Shown: positions 49,700 through 59,244 of the stretch, piece after piece
Position numbering within the stretch: the first letter of the stretch is position 1
Layout of the letters: each line of letters begins with the position of its first letter
Assembly: GCF_905475345.1 (NCBI RefSeq)
Contig: NC_066610.1
Span: 1,988,886 to 2,052,885, forward strand
Length of the DNA stretch: 64,000 bases
From: Vespula vulgaris
Taxonomy: Eukaryota; Arthropoda; Insecta; Hymenoptera; Vespidae
Reading direction: 5' to 3'
Translations under genes and position numbers: made by a program
The notes under the pieces: model-generated
What the model was told of the DNA's origin: nothing
The model's input: only the letters and a program-made list of their open reading frames with translations
Databases searched by the model: none

Positions 49700-49815
49700 A
49701 CACACACATATATATATATCCACCAGCTGACACAACTTAAGCTTAACACGCCTTATCGGCAGCTCGTAACCGGTAATTACAGGTGCCACAAACCCGATCC
49801 ACCTGTTACATACAC
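49700..49815. promoter_or_regulatory. Dense E-box / TAATTA cluster
   Basis: Within about 90 bp: CAGCTG (49734-49739), a TTATCGGC GATA-type motif, GGTAATTACAGGTGCC (homeodomain core overlapping a CAGGTG E-box) and CCACCTGTTAC (second CANNTG). The block is non-repetitive and lies just after a CA/TA tract. Motif density suggests an enhancer; unproven. Confidence 0.3.
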
Positions 49816-50020
49816 CAAACATAACAATATTTTTTCTTGCATTCTAACATTAATTAAAAACCGTTATATTTCACTTGCCTCGGCAACATTTTCAAACAAA
49901 AAATAAAAAGAGAGACAGGAAAACAAGTTTCCCAAACTTTTACACGCACGTTGCGATCACTCGCGTGCAACCGCGCATTGCAAATAACTCGGAAAAGAAA
50001 GAAAGAAGACAAAAACAAAA

Positions 50021-50209
50021 ATGAACAAGTTGTTCAGTGAATTGAACGATGTGTCTCAAACAAAAGCAAAACATAAAATACGAACAAGAAAATTAACTTT
50101 TCTTGGACATAGGCGTAGCCCTCACCTAAAGAAAAGATTAAAAAATCTAAGTCATTCGTTAAAAAAAAGAATCGGCAGATTGGTTCGGTCCAAAATGGAG
50201 TACAAATAA
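50021..50209 (+). CDS. Possible short basic protein (62 aa), unrecognised
   Basis: An ATG in a good insect-type context (ACAAAAATGAAC) opens 62 codons ending in TAA. The product is not low complexity: about one third Lys/Arg, with Leu/Ser between, no Cys, and no membrane segment or signal peptide visible. The 100 bp upstream is GC-balanced and CpG-containing. No family is recognised. It lies 140 bp upstream of the TATA-like element at 50371, which points away from it. A frame of this length can arise by chance, so confidence is low. Confidence 0.15.
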   Translation: MNKLFSELNDVSQTKAKHKIRTRKLTFLGHRRSPHLKKRLKNLSHSLKKRIGRLVRSKMEYK

Positions 50210-50272
50210 CTTGAGGACAGAAAATGTGGTAATTACTTTCGAGGCCTACGGTAAAATACATCCATCCACAAT

Positions 50273-50304
<32 letters not shown>

Positions 50305-50346
50305 ACACGAAGGTATTTCCTAAGCTGTTCGCTCATTTTATAATGG

Positions 50347-50407
50347 CACGTGGGAAACAGGCAAGGCGATTATAAAAGGCACCACCGTATATAGAAGTAG
50401 GCATTCG
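50347..50407 (+). promoter_or_regulatory. Core-promoter-like element: E-box, TATA, Inr
   Basis: CACGTG (50347-50352), then TATAAAAGGC (50371-50380), then GCATTC with its A at 50403, 32 bp from the first T of the TATA box, the expected spacing for an insect TATA/Inr promoter. The region to about 50460 is GC-balanced and repeat-free. Downstream only an 8-codon frame (ATG at 50434) and then a GA tract follow, so any transcript would be non-coding or spliced. This is the best promoter candidate in the window. Confidence 0.3.
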
Positions 50408-50460
50408 AGCACAAACGCCACGTCAGCGGGAGTAATGACGCGAAGGATGAAGGAATCGTG

Positions 50461-50475
50461 ATTTATGTTGAAACC

Positions 50476-50510
<35 letters not shown>

Positions 50511-51169
50511 GATATCAAATTCTTAACAATCTCTCTCTCTCTCTCTCTAATACGTTTATATGTATATATACACGTATACAAAGACAAAGGACAATATCTT
50601 GAAAAATGTTAAATAATCTTGATCGATAATCGTAATGCGATTCGATCGTAGGATAAACATCTGTCGATAAGAAGTAATCTTGATTTTCTAATCGTACTTG
50701 GTTATGATTAAATTGATTAGGAAATAAATAGAAATGGTAATTAAACTGGTCATCAGTTTAATCGATAATCGCAAGTAACCTTCGGGACAGATAACCACGA
50801 CACGGTTAAATGATTTCGTCCTCGTAAAATATATTGCGGAATGATATTATGAACTAGAAGATTTCTAATCGTTCTAATTATCCATCTTGAGATAGATAAA
50901 TAGATAGAGATAGAAAAAAAAGAGAGACATAGACAGATAGACAGATAGAGAGAGAGAGAGAATTATGTTAATCGTTCTGTTACTTTCATTCGTGTATACA
51001 CGAGTTTACCTCGAAATTAGAAATTAAAAATTAAAGATTAGAAATTGACAAATTTTCAACACCATCATAAATTTCCATTAAGAACTTCGTCGGTCGATTG
51101 GATGCCATTTTGTCAATGAACCTTCATTGATGCAACTACCTTCAAAATCTAACCGCTAGTAGAGGTACC
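50461..51169. other. Non-coding, no gene seen
   Basis: GA and CT tracts (50476-50545), GATA/ACAGATAG text (50890-50960) and AT-rich unique sequence. TTGCGGAA lies at 50834-50841. Confidence 0.6.
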
Positions 51170-51625
51170 GTAAATTATAGAGGGTGTTCCTAAATTAATC
51201 ATGAATTTCTTCAATAACCATAATCATAGAATATTAATTATATATATAATTAGTCTCTTTATCGTTTCCCAACACCATGAATTTACGAGGAACACCCCAT
51301 GGGAAAGAAAAAGGAAATTAAATAAATAAATAAACGAATATACTATACAGTGTGTTCTTGAAATAATTATCTTTTTCATCGACACAGGCGATTATCGAAC
51401 GTTTGCACGAAATAAACGTCTCTCTACGTTTCCTTCTCGTTAAATACCACGAGCTGTTAACACCCCCATGAGAAAAAGAAATAACAAAAGATAACGAACG
51501 TTATTATACAGGGTGTCGACGAAATAATCGAATATTAACCTACAAACAAACTGTCTCTACGATGATTATTAAAAATACCTCCATAAAAAAATTAATAAAT
51601 AAATAAATAAATAAATGAACGAACG
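51170..51625. repeat. Tandem array, 3 copies of about 165 bp
   Basis: The start motif AGGGTGTTCC (51181), AGTGTGTTCTTG (51349) and AGGGTGTCGAC (51510) is spaced 168 and 161 bp. Each copy continues with AAATAAT(T/C)-like text; the first two also contain AACACCCCATG(G/A)-like text near their ends and then an A-rich tail with AAATAAAT repeats. The first and last copies begin after ATTATA. Confidence 0.8.
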
Positions 51626-51897
51626 AACAAATGAATAAAAAAATAAAAATAAAACGACTGTCTTCAAAATTCGTTGAAGTTGAATTTTTTAGCTGTGAAG
51701 TCGAACAAAAAAAAATTCGGTAAGAGAGAACAAGGAGTTACGGGGATAACCATGAATAAGACAGACAGAGAGAGAGAAAGAAAGAGAGAGAGAGAGAAAG
51801 AGAGAAAATAAGGGTGTGAGGGGAGAAGGAGAAAAATCTTATCGGCGTTGTTCGAAGAGGATGCTTCCTCTTCGGTCTTTACGAGCCTCCCTAGAGC

Positions 51898-51900
<3 letters not shown>

Positions 51901-51984
<84 letters not shown>
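51901..51984. repeat. (GT)n joined to (TA)n
   Basis: About 24 GT units (51901-51950), then about 16 TA units. The GT part could adopt Z-DNA. Confidence 0.97.
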
Positions 51985-51986
<2 letters not shown>

Positions 51987-52513
51987 CTCTTCTCTTCTTA
52001 ATCTCCCCTCTCCACCACCTCCCTTCACTCACCACGTTCACTTCTCGTGTCCTATATCCAGAAGGCGCAGTCACGGAACACACACACACGCATACACAGA
52101 TATATAAATGGGGGAGGGGTAGACGATAGCTACGATCGTTTTACATGTTTATGTGTCTATGTGTGAGTATGTGTTAGCGTACGTGTAAACATACGCATAC
52201 CACATATCGTCGTATATATGTGTATATGTGTACGCGTATGTCCACTACGAGGGATATAAGCATCTACATTGGCGTCGACACTGAATATTTCAGATGATGA
52301 AAAAAGAAAAAAAAGGAAAAAGAAAGAAAAAAATATGATAATCTTCGATCAAAAGTTAATTCCTCGCGTAGATTCATTTCGAAGCTTTTTGTTCGAATAT
52401 CGTTCGATCGATAAATCTTTTTAAAAGGAAAAGAAAAAGAGGAAGAAAAAAGAAAAAGAAAATTTTTGAGAATTATTAACCACAACGAGATCATTTGCCC
52501 GTACTTTAACATT

Positions 52514-53437
52514 CTACGGAATTGATAGAAAAATTGATAGAAAAATTCGAACAACCCTGATAATACGCAACTCGCTCCATCTATACCAACCCCGAAAAAA
52601 AAAGAAAGGACCGTTTTCGACGAAAGAAAAAAAACCAAAATGAAAAAAAAAGGACGAAGGCAAATTAGTTGATAAAACGATCGAAACGATTCTTTGCACC
52701 ATTGTCGTCGTCGATGAAGAAAAGAAAAAAAATGTACGATTGACAAATACCATAAAGTTCGATAAAAAGAAATTAGAAAGTAGTTCTACGCCAATGAGAA
52801 GAGAATTTCTTGGTGTGCCAAGGGTGATAGAAGAAGTTGCTGTAGTATTCGTGCGAGCGGATAGATCGGTGTGGGGTTGGGTAAGGGCCTGACGCTGGGG
52901 TTGCGGAAGAGATGAAGTGGGGTGGGTTAGGGAGGGCTTGGGTACGTGGAGACGAGGAACGGAGGAGTCGGGTAGGTGAGGGGTGATGTCGGGAGTTGGA
53001 TGGGGAGGTTGGAGGAGAGTTCGGTGAAGGGGGTTGGACGGTTGGAGGGTAGACATATCGACCAGAGAGACCAGGAACGGTATTGTGAGATTCATGGAGA
53101 GAGAAGAGCGAGGGTGGAGAGAGAGAAGTGAGGCGCCAGAGAGAGAAAGACAGTGAGAAGGGGGTGAAACGAGAAGGGGAGGGTAGCTTGACGTTGGTAG
53201 TAGTGGTGGCGGCGACCGAAGAGAGGGAGAAGAGAAGGTTGGATCGTGAGAAGAGAGGGGTAGGTAGTAGAACGAAAGAAGACGAGAGTTGTGAAGCGAA
53301 GGGGTGGGTGGGTGGGTAGGTAGGTAGTGGGTGGTGGGTAAGGGGAAAAAAGAAGGTGGAAGTGGTGGAGGAGAAGGGAGAAGTACCCTCGAGGCGCTAC
53401 GTGCGCTACTTCGCTTCTCTGGCACAAGGGTGCACAA
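52514..53437 (-). other. Longest open frame (307 codons), probably not a gene
   Basis: The minus strand is open from 53437 to 52514, giving a Pro/Ser/Leu/Thr-rich product for about 200 residues, then Phe/Ser-rich low complexity. The 5' codon is TTG, not ATG. The plus strand here is strongly G/A-skewed (52800-53400), so its complement is C/T-rich and seldom contains stops, which explains the length. No domain recognised. The non-repetitive Pro/Ser-rich middle keeps a disordered-protein exon possible. Confidence 0.12.
53301..53316 (+). other. Strong G-quadruplex motif
   Basis: GGGGTGGGTGGGTGGG: four G-runs with single-T loops, the arrangement known to give very stable parallel quadruplexes. 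More G-runs follow to 53345. A second, longer-loop motif lies at 52873-52900. Confidence 0.8.
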
Positions 53438-53441
53438 GATA

Positions 53442-53547
53442 AAGATAGAGGTGGATATAGAGATAGAGGTAGAGGTAGAGGTAGAGGTAGAGGTAGAGAT
53501 AGAGATAGAGATAGAGATAGAGATAGAGATAGAGATAGAGATAGAGA
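53442..53547. repeat. Hexanucleotide array GGTAGA / GATAGA
   Basis: About 17 hexamers, first a GATAGA/GGTAGA mix, then five GGTAGA, then about ten GATAGA. In one plus frame it would read as alternating Glu and Val/Ile, an artefact. Confidence 0.95.
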
Positions 53548-54430
53548 GAAATGCCTTTTCTACTGGCGTGTAGACTCAACCCTTATTCCCCACTCATACA
53601 ACCCAGCAGCATTTTTTTTCTACCACCTTCGGTAGATGAACGTGGCCCCGAAAAAAGATTGTACGTGCTCTTTTTCTAATTCTTCTTCTTCTTCTTCTTC
53701 TTCTTCTTCTTCTTCTTCTTCATTTTCTTTTTCTTCTTTTTGTTCCTTCTTCTTCCCTTTTTAAATTTTCGTTTCGTTTGTTTTTGTTTTAAGTCGTCGA
53801 AGTTAAAAACGAATATCGTCGAATAAGGGAGGCTGGTGAGGGGTGATTTTCAATTTTTTTTTCTTTTTTAGTTCACGACGTCGAAGCAGAGACATCTGTT
53901 TGTAGTTTATTCGATATGATGGTGTTGGTCCGTTCTTTGGTTTTTTTTTTTTTCCTTTTATTTTTATGATATTTCGTCGAATGGTTGGAGGTCAGCTGGC
54001 TGGCTGGCTAACTGCTGACTGGTTGGCTCCAGCTTGTCCTTGTCCAAGAAGTGGTGTATCGAGAGGACACGAGAGGGGTAGGTAAAGAGGGATAACTTTT
54101 CTCTCTCCCTAAATACCTTCCTATATATAACATTTCCATATTTCAACGCAGGCACCCTCGCAAATACCTCCAGACTTTATTTTTCATCTCTTCTCTCTTT
54201 CTCTCTCTTTCTCTCTTTATCTATCTATCTATCTACCTATCTCTACACTCTCTTGATTTCGATATTACACTAACTTTAAAATTCTGTCGAACAACAAGAG
54301 TCATTCATTTTAAAAAATGTCACCTTGAGAAACCCAATAACTTGCATTATTTTTTGGAAATAGGAGGCAGAAGAAAAAAATAAAAAAAAAGAAAAGAATT
54401 AAGAGTGGGAAAAAAAGAAGAACAATAATC
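53548..54430. other. Non-coding, CTT run and T-rich DNA
   Basis: (CTT)n at about 53682-53722, T-rich segments, GGCTGGCTGGCTAACTG (53995-54015), CTAT/CT repeats (54190-54245). No gene. Confidence 0.6.
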
Positions 54431-55110
54431 GACCATTAATTAAGATCAACATTTGTGCCATTGAGAAAAAAAAAACATACAATAATAGTAGTAATAATAA
54501 TTCAAAATTAATTACTGCGAATCCCCTATCAAGAAAAAAAAGAAAGGACATATACAGGGTGGACTGATTGAGTGATGAAACACTCGTGCGCCACCGCACC
54601 CCTCCGCCCACATCACTCCCCCAAAAAAGAAACAACACGATAATGATAGTAATAATACAAAATTAATTACTGCGAATCCTCACAAAAACTTTATAGGGTA
54701 TGTCGAAAGTACCTGATAGATTCGAAAATTACTCACTTTCGAAACTTTTTATCGATAATTCGTCGTTGCGGATTCTAAAAATGTTATTAAAAAGTATCCG
54801 CAAAGTTTCGATCATCCCTGTGCAATTACCCACATCGAAACCCATATACCAGTTCTAACAAACAACAAAAATAATTGGAAGACGAAAACAATCATAATTA
54901 GAAACTTGATCGAAAAAAAAATACAACAATAACAATAATAATAATAATTCAAAATTAATTACTACGAATCCCTCGCGAGAAAAGAAAACAAAATATATAG
55001 GGTGTATCAAAATTATCCGAACGATTTTAAGATTAGCCCGTTTCGAAACATTCCCATCAAGATTAATCCATGCGGAATCTAAAAATGTTAGAAACGATAT
55101 TTGATCAATC
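54430..55110. repeat. Tandem array, 3-4 copies of about 150 bp
   Basis: AAAATTAATTACTxCGAATCC at 54504, 54659 and 54951 (155 bp, then 292 bp, which is two units with the middle landmark lost). It is preceded by AATAATAATAAT and followed by AGGGT(A/G)-type text at 54556, 54695 and 54999. Copies two and three share TTGCGGATTCTAAAAATGTT / ATGCGGAATCTAAAAATGTT further on. Confidence 0.82.
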
Positions 55111-55640
55111 CCATAACGTCAACAATTGATAAGACACTTGTACTTGCTTATCAAAGGGAGCGAAAAAACTACGAATAATCATGAAACGAAACAAAACGAA
55201 ACAAAATTAAAAAATTGAAGGAATATAGTACTAAAATGGTTGTACCTCCTTGACCCCCTAGCTTCATCCCCCTCCTCCTTATTCTTCACCCCCCATACCA
55301 CCCATCTACTCGTCGCGTATTGTCTTGCACGGACAAAGTAATAAAATTTTACTACGACGACTCGGTAATTGTGCGAAAACGTTTTACTACTTTCCACGAG
55401 TCATAAAACAACGGGTACGTGAGCTTCATCAAAAATCGAGATAACTGGTAAAAGGGAAAAGGGTGGTGGAAGGAGGGAAGGAGGAGGGAGTGGGTTGGGA
55501 TACTGTACTGTTAGGATGAAGCGAGGCTGTGGGGAAAAGGAAAATTGAGAGGTACATCGTGCCATTCCGTTCGTCTTCTAATAAAAATAAAGATAGAGAG
55601 ACGAAGACAGAGAGTAAGAGAGACAGAGAGAGATAGAGAG

Positions 55641-55671
<31 letters not shown>

Positions 55672-56040
55672 ACAAGATACACCGAAGGGAAAAGGGTCCT
55701 TACAAATTGTTATTTTACGACTTTATTTATACAAGGACCTTCTACCTCAGGGCGTTGTCCTTCGAAAGAGAAAGATAGAGAAGTAAGAAAAATTGTTCTA
55801 AGTATTTCTTTCTCTCTCCTTTTTCATCGTACGAAATTTTTCTTTTTGAAACTTATAAAATTTATTTATAATTGTTCGATCATATCCTTTTATTGTACGA
55901 TATTACACAGACTTGTATGGGGGAAAAAAATTCAACGAAAATATGTCCGAAAGGATTTAATCTATGAAAAATGCAATTGTCAATTTTTTGACAACAAACT
56001 CACGATTAAAATTCAAAAATTAATAAATCTGTAACGTAAC

Positions 56041-56078
<38 letters not shown>

Positions 56079-57829
56079 TCAGTTCTTTTTTCTTTTTTAT
56101 TAAAAAATAAATAATAAGTTTAAAAGAGTAACGAGAGAAAAAATGGACGTTATACCGGGTGTCCGAAATAGTTTTCCCTCCCTCCCTCTTCTTTTTTTTT
56201 TCTCTTTTCGTGGGGCGAGAAATCAGTGCAGGAAATAAAAAAAAGAAAGAAAGGAAAAGACAGAGGAAGAGAGGAAGAGAGAAAAGAAAGAAAAAAAAAG
56301 GAGGGTCGGTGTCGGTTATTGCAAACGGGGGTACGTTTTATGGGGTGTAACGACTTAGGGGATGTACTTAGGGCACTCACTGAGTTTTAGATCTTATCTA
56401 AACCGACAGCTTCCTGCCGTGTTTCGTTTTGTAAGCATGCACACGCACGCACCTCCTGCAATAAGAAATTAAGCATCTTCCTTCTCTCTCCCTCTGCCAC
56501 TCTCTCTCTCTCTCTCACTCTCTCTCTCTCTCTTTTTCTCTTTTTCTATCTATCTCTCTCACTCATTCACTCTAATTAATTACTTTCTTAGAATTCTATT
56601 TACGAGATCAAATATTTCTTCTCTCTGTTTTTCTCTTTCTCTTTCTCTTTCTCTTTCTCTCTGTCATTTTTCATAGTGAAAATTTCTTTTCTTTTTTTTT
56701 TTTTTTAATTTTATCATTGCTATTTTTTAATATCAACGCATTTTAGAAAATAGAATAGATGGATGTATAATTTTATTTCTTTTGTCTCTTTTCCTTTTTC
56801 TATTTTCTATCTAAAATATTGAATTCTGCTTTTGGATGTGTGTGTACGTGTTTTGAAAAATAAAAAACGAACGAAACAAAAAAAATTAGAGTATGGAAAA
56901 AATATTAGTTCAGAATTAAAATAACGTGTTTCGAGTAGAAAGTATCACTCGATTTTGTTAATAATAAAAATTAACGATAATAATTACTTCTAATCGACGA
57001 TTATCTAAAACCTGTATACGTCTAAGCGAGAAAGGAAAGAGAAGGAAAAAGAAATATTCGATTAAAACGATAGAAGAATTAGAAAGAGTTAGAAAATGAA
57101 AATGATTTAGTCCGATCGATAAAAAAAAAAAAAAAAAGAAAAGAAAAGAATTGTCAACAATTTTTCTTTCATTCAAAAAGAGAAGAAAATTATTTTTCAT
57201 TAAAACGAAAGAAAAAGAAAGATACACACGCATATACAAAAGAACATGTGGTATTATACAATGTGTACCAAAAAAATAGAAGAAGAAAAAGAAGAAGAAG
57301 AAAGGAACAACAAAAACCAAAGAAAAGAAAAGATTCAATTTTGACTAACAATATATTAAAAAGTAATTTTTCCAGGATGATCGATATTTCGTTCGAACGA
57401 TCGATCGATCGTCCTGATGAGAAAGGACTATAGTGAGAAAGGAAGGGCGTTTCCAAAAGGGCCAAGGGTCTCGCGCAAGCGCGCTCTTTAGAGAAAACCT
57501 GCTGTGTACATGTATACGTGCGTGCATGCGTATAGATGTAAACGTGTAAGTGTAAACCGTAACCATAAGGGTAGGTAACTGTGTATAAGTGTGTGTAAAT
57601 GTGTCTGAGAAACTTTGTATTGGTAAATGTGTAGAGGACTGAGCAAGGGCGCCGGAACTATCCAACAAGGACGACGTGAAAATTCAATTTGTCTTTCCCT
57701 TTGAAGCGTCAGGTTTCCATGACGGAAACACCATAGCGTTTCGTTCTTACCCTCCTTTTCTGTTACTTCGTTCTCTTCGTTTAACTCATGTTATGTGTTA
57801 TCCCATCATATACTATAATAAAAACAAAA
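55111..57829. other. Non-coding, simple-repeat-rich
   Basis: C-rich patch (55240-55310), G/A-rich patch (55450-55500), GA tracts (55610-55670, 56045-56075), a CGGGTGTCCG motif at 56156-56165, CT tracts (56500-56545, 56635-56660), T-rich block, A-rich block, and a unique patch at 57420-57780 with the palindrome CGCGCAAGCGCG (57472-57483). The 57345-57668 minus frame lacks an ATG start. No gene recognised. Confidence 0.55.
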
Positions 57830-58260
57830 TGTGTGTGTGTGTGTTAATAATAATTAAACAATCGACTATATCCAATAAAAAATTGAAACAAAATTTCGTC
57901 GAGAAAATCAAACGAATTAATTAAAAAACATATATGTGTGTGTCGACAATAATTCAAGAATCGACTTTATCCAATAAAAAGAATTGAAACAAAATTTCGT
58001 CGATAAAATCAAACGAATTAATTAAAAAACAAATATGTGTGTGTCAACAATAATTAAAGAATCGGCTTTATCCAATAAAAAAAAAAAAATTGAAACAAAA
58101 TTTCCTCGTTAAAATCAAACGAATTAATTAAAAAAATATATATATATACATATATATGTGTGTCAACAATAATTAAAGAATCGACTTTATCCAATAAAAA
58201 ATTGAAACAAAATTTCATCCATATAATCAAACGAATTAATTCAAAAAAAAATATGTACAT
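57830..58260. repeat. Tandem array, 4 copies of about 100 bp, little diverged
   Basis: Landmark TATCCAATAAAAA at 57869, 57968, 58069 and 58188 (spacings 99, 101, 119). Each unit reads GTGTGTG(T)CAACAATAATT, AAGAATCGACTTTATCC, AATTGAAACAAAATTTC, AAATCAAACGAATTAATTA, then an A run and TATATGTGTG. This is the best-preserved array in the window, hence the youngest or most constrained. Confidence 0.95.
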
Positions 58261-59211
58261 ATACATAAGTATTTGTGTATGTGATGAATAAACAAAAAAG
58301 AAAGTATAACCCTTCCCATTAAAAAAAAAAAAAGAAAAAAAAAGAAATACATATACAGTACATATACAGTGAGCCATAAGAAAAAACGAAGTACACGTAT
58401 AATAAATAACAACAACAACAATAATAATAATAATAATAAAAATAATAAGAGAAAGTAATGGTTGACCATTATGAAATTTGTTGTAAACATATAATAATAA
58501 TATTCCAATATATTATTTGTACGTTATCGTCGAGTTTGCTTTTTCGATTGTATCCAATTTCTCGTGACGTTTCCTCCAGCTGTTCTGTTAATGTCTCGAA
58601 CAGGTCCCTGGACATATTACGATATCGCGATCGAGGGACGCGATATATAATTGTGCAAAAGAAGAGTCTTCTGAGCAGCTGCTCAGGACGTCCAAGAGAT
58701 CCTCGTATCGATGGTTTAACGAAAAATAAGAAGAAGAAGAAGAATAAGAAGAAGAAGAAGAAGAGTCTGAGAAGTCAGTCCTTCTGTGTCTCTCTTTCTC
58801 TCTCTCTCTCACACAACACACATACACTCTATCTGTCTCTTTCTTTTGCTTTCAATGCGGATTATAATTTCACTGGGTGCGGAATGTAAGGAGTGTGCTC
58901 TGTATAATAATTCTGTGCCCAATAAACGTCGTAAGAGATCGTTTAAGATCGGCTCGTGCCAAGGAAGACGTACGATTTCTACTTCTTTTTCTTTTTAATT
59001 TTTTCTCATTCTGTCTTTTTTCTTTTTCGCTCTTTGGTTTTGTTTTTCTCTTGTTCTCTTCCGTACAAATTTATACCCTACCAATGCGGGTATATAATCG
59101 GTCCAATGCACGTGTATGTGTTGTGTGTTACGTATTTATATGTTATGGGGTTAGAGTGAGACAAAACGATATCATGGTATCTCTATGCGTCTCTCTCTCT
59201 CTCTTTCTGTC

Positions 59212-59244
<33 letters not shown>

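Noticed and set aside
57472..57483. NRF1-like CGCGCAAGCGCG palindrome as a promoter
   Set aside because: One mismatch to the usual core and no other promoter elements or frame nearby; insufficient alone.
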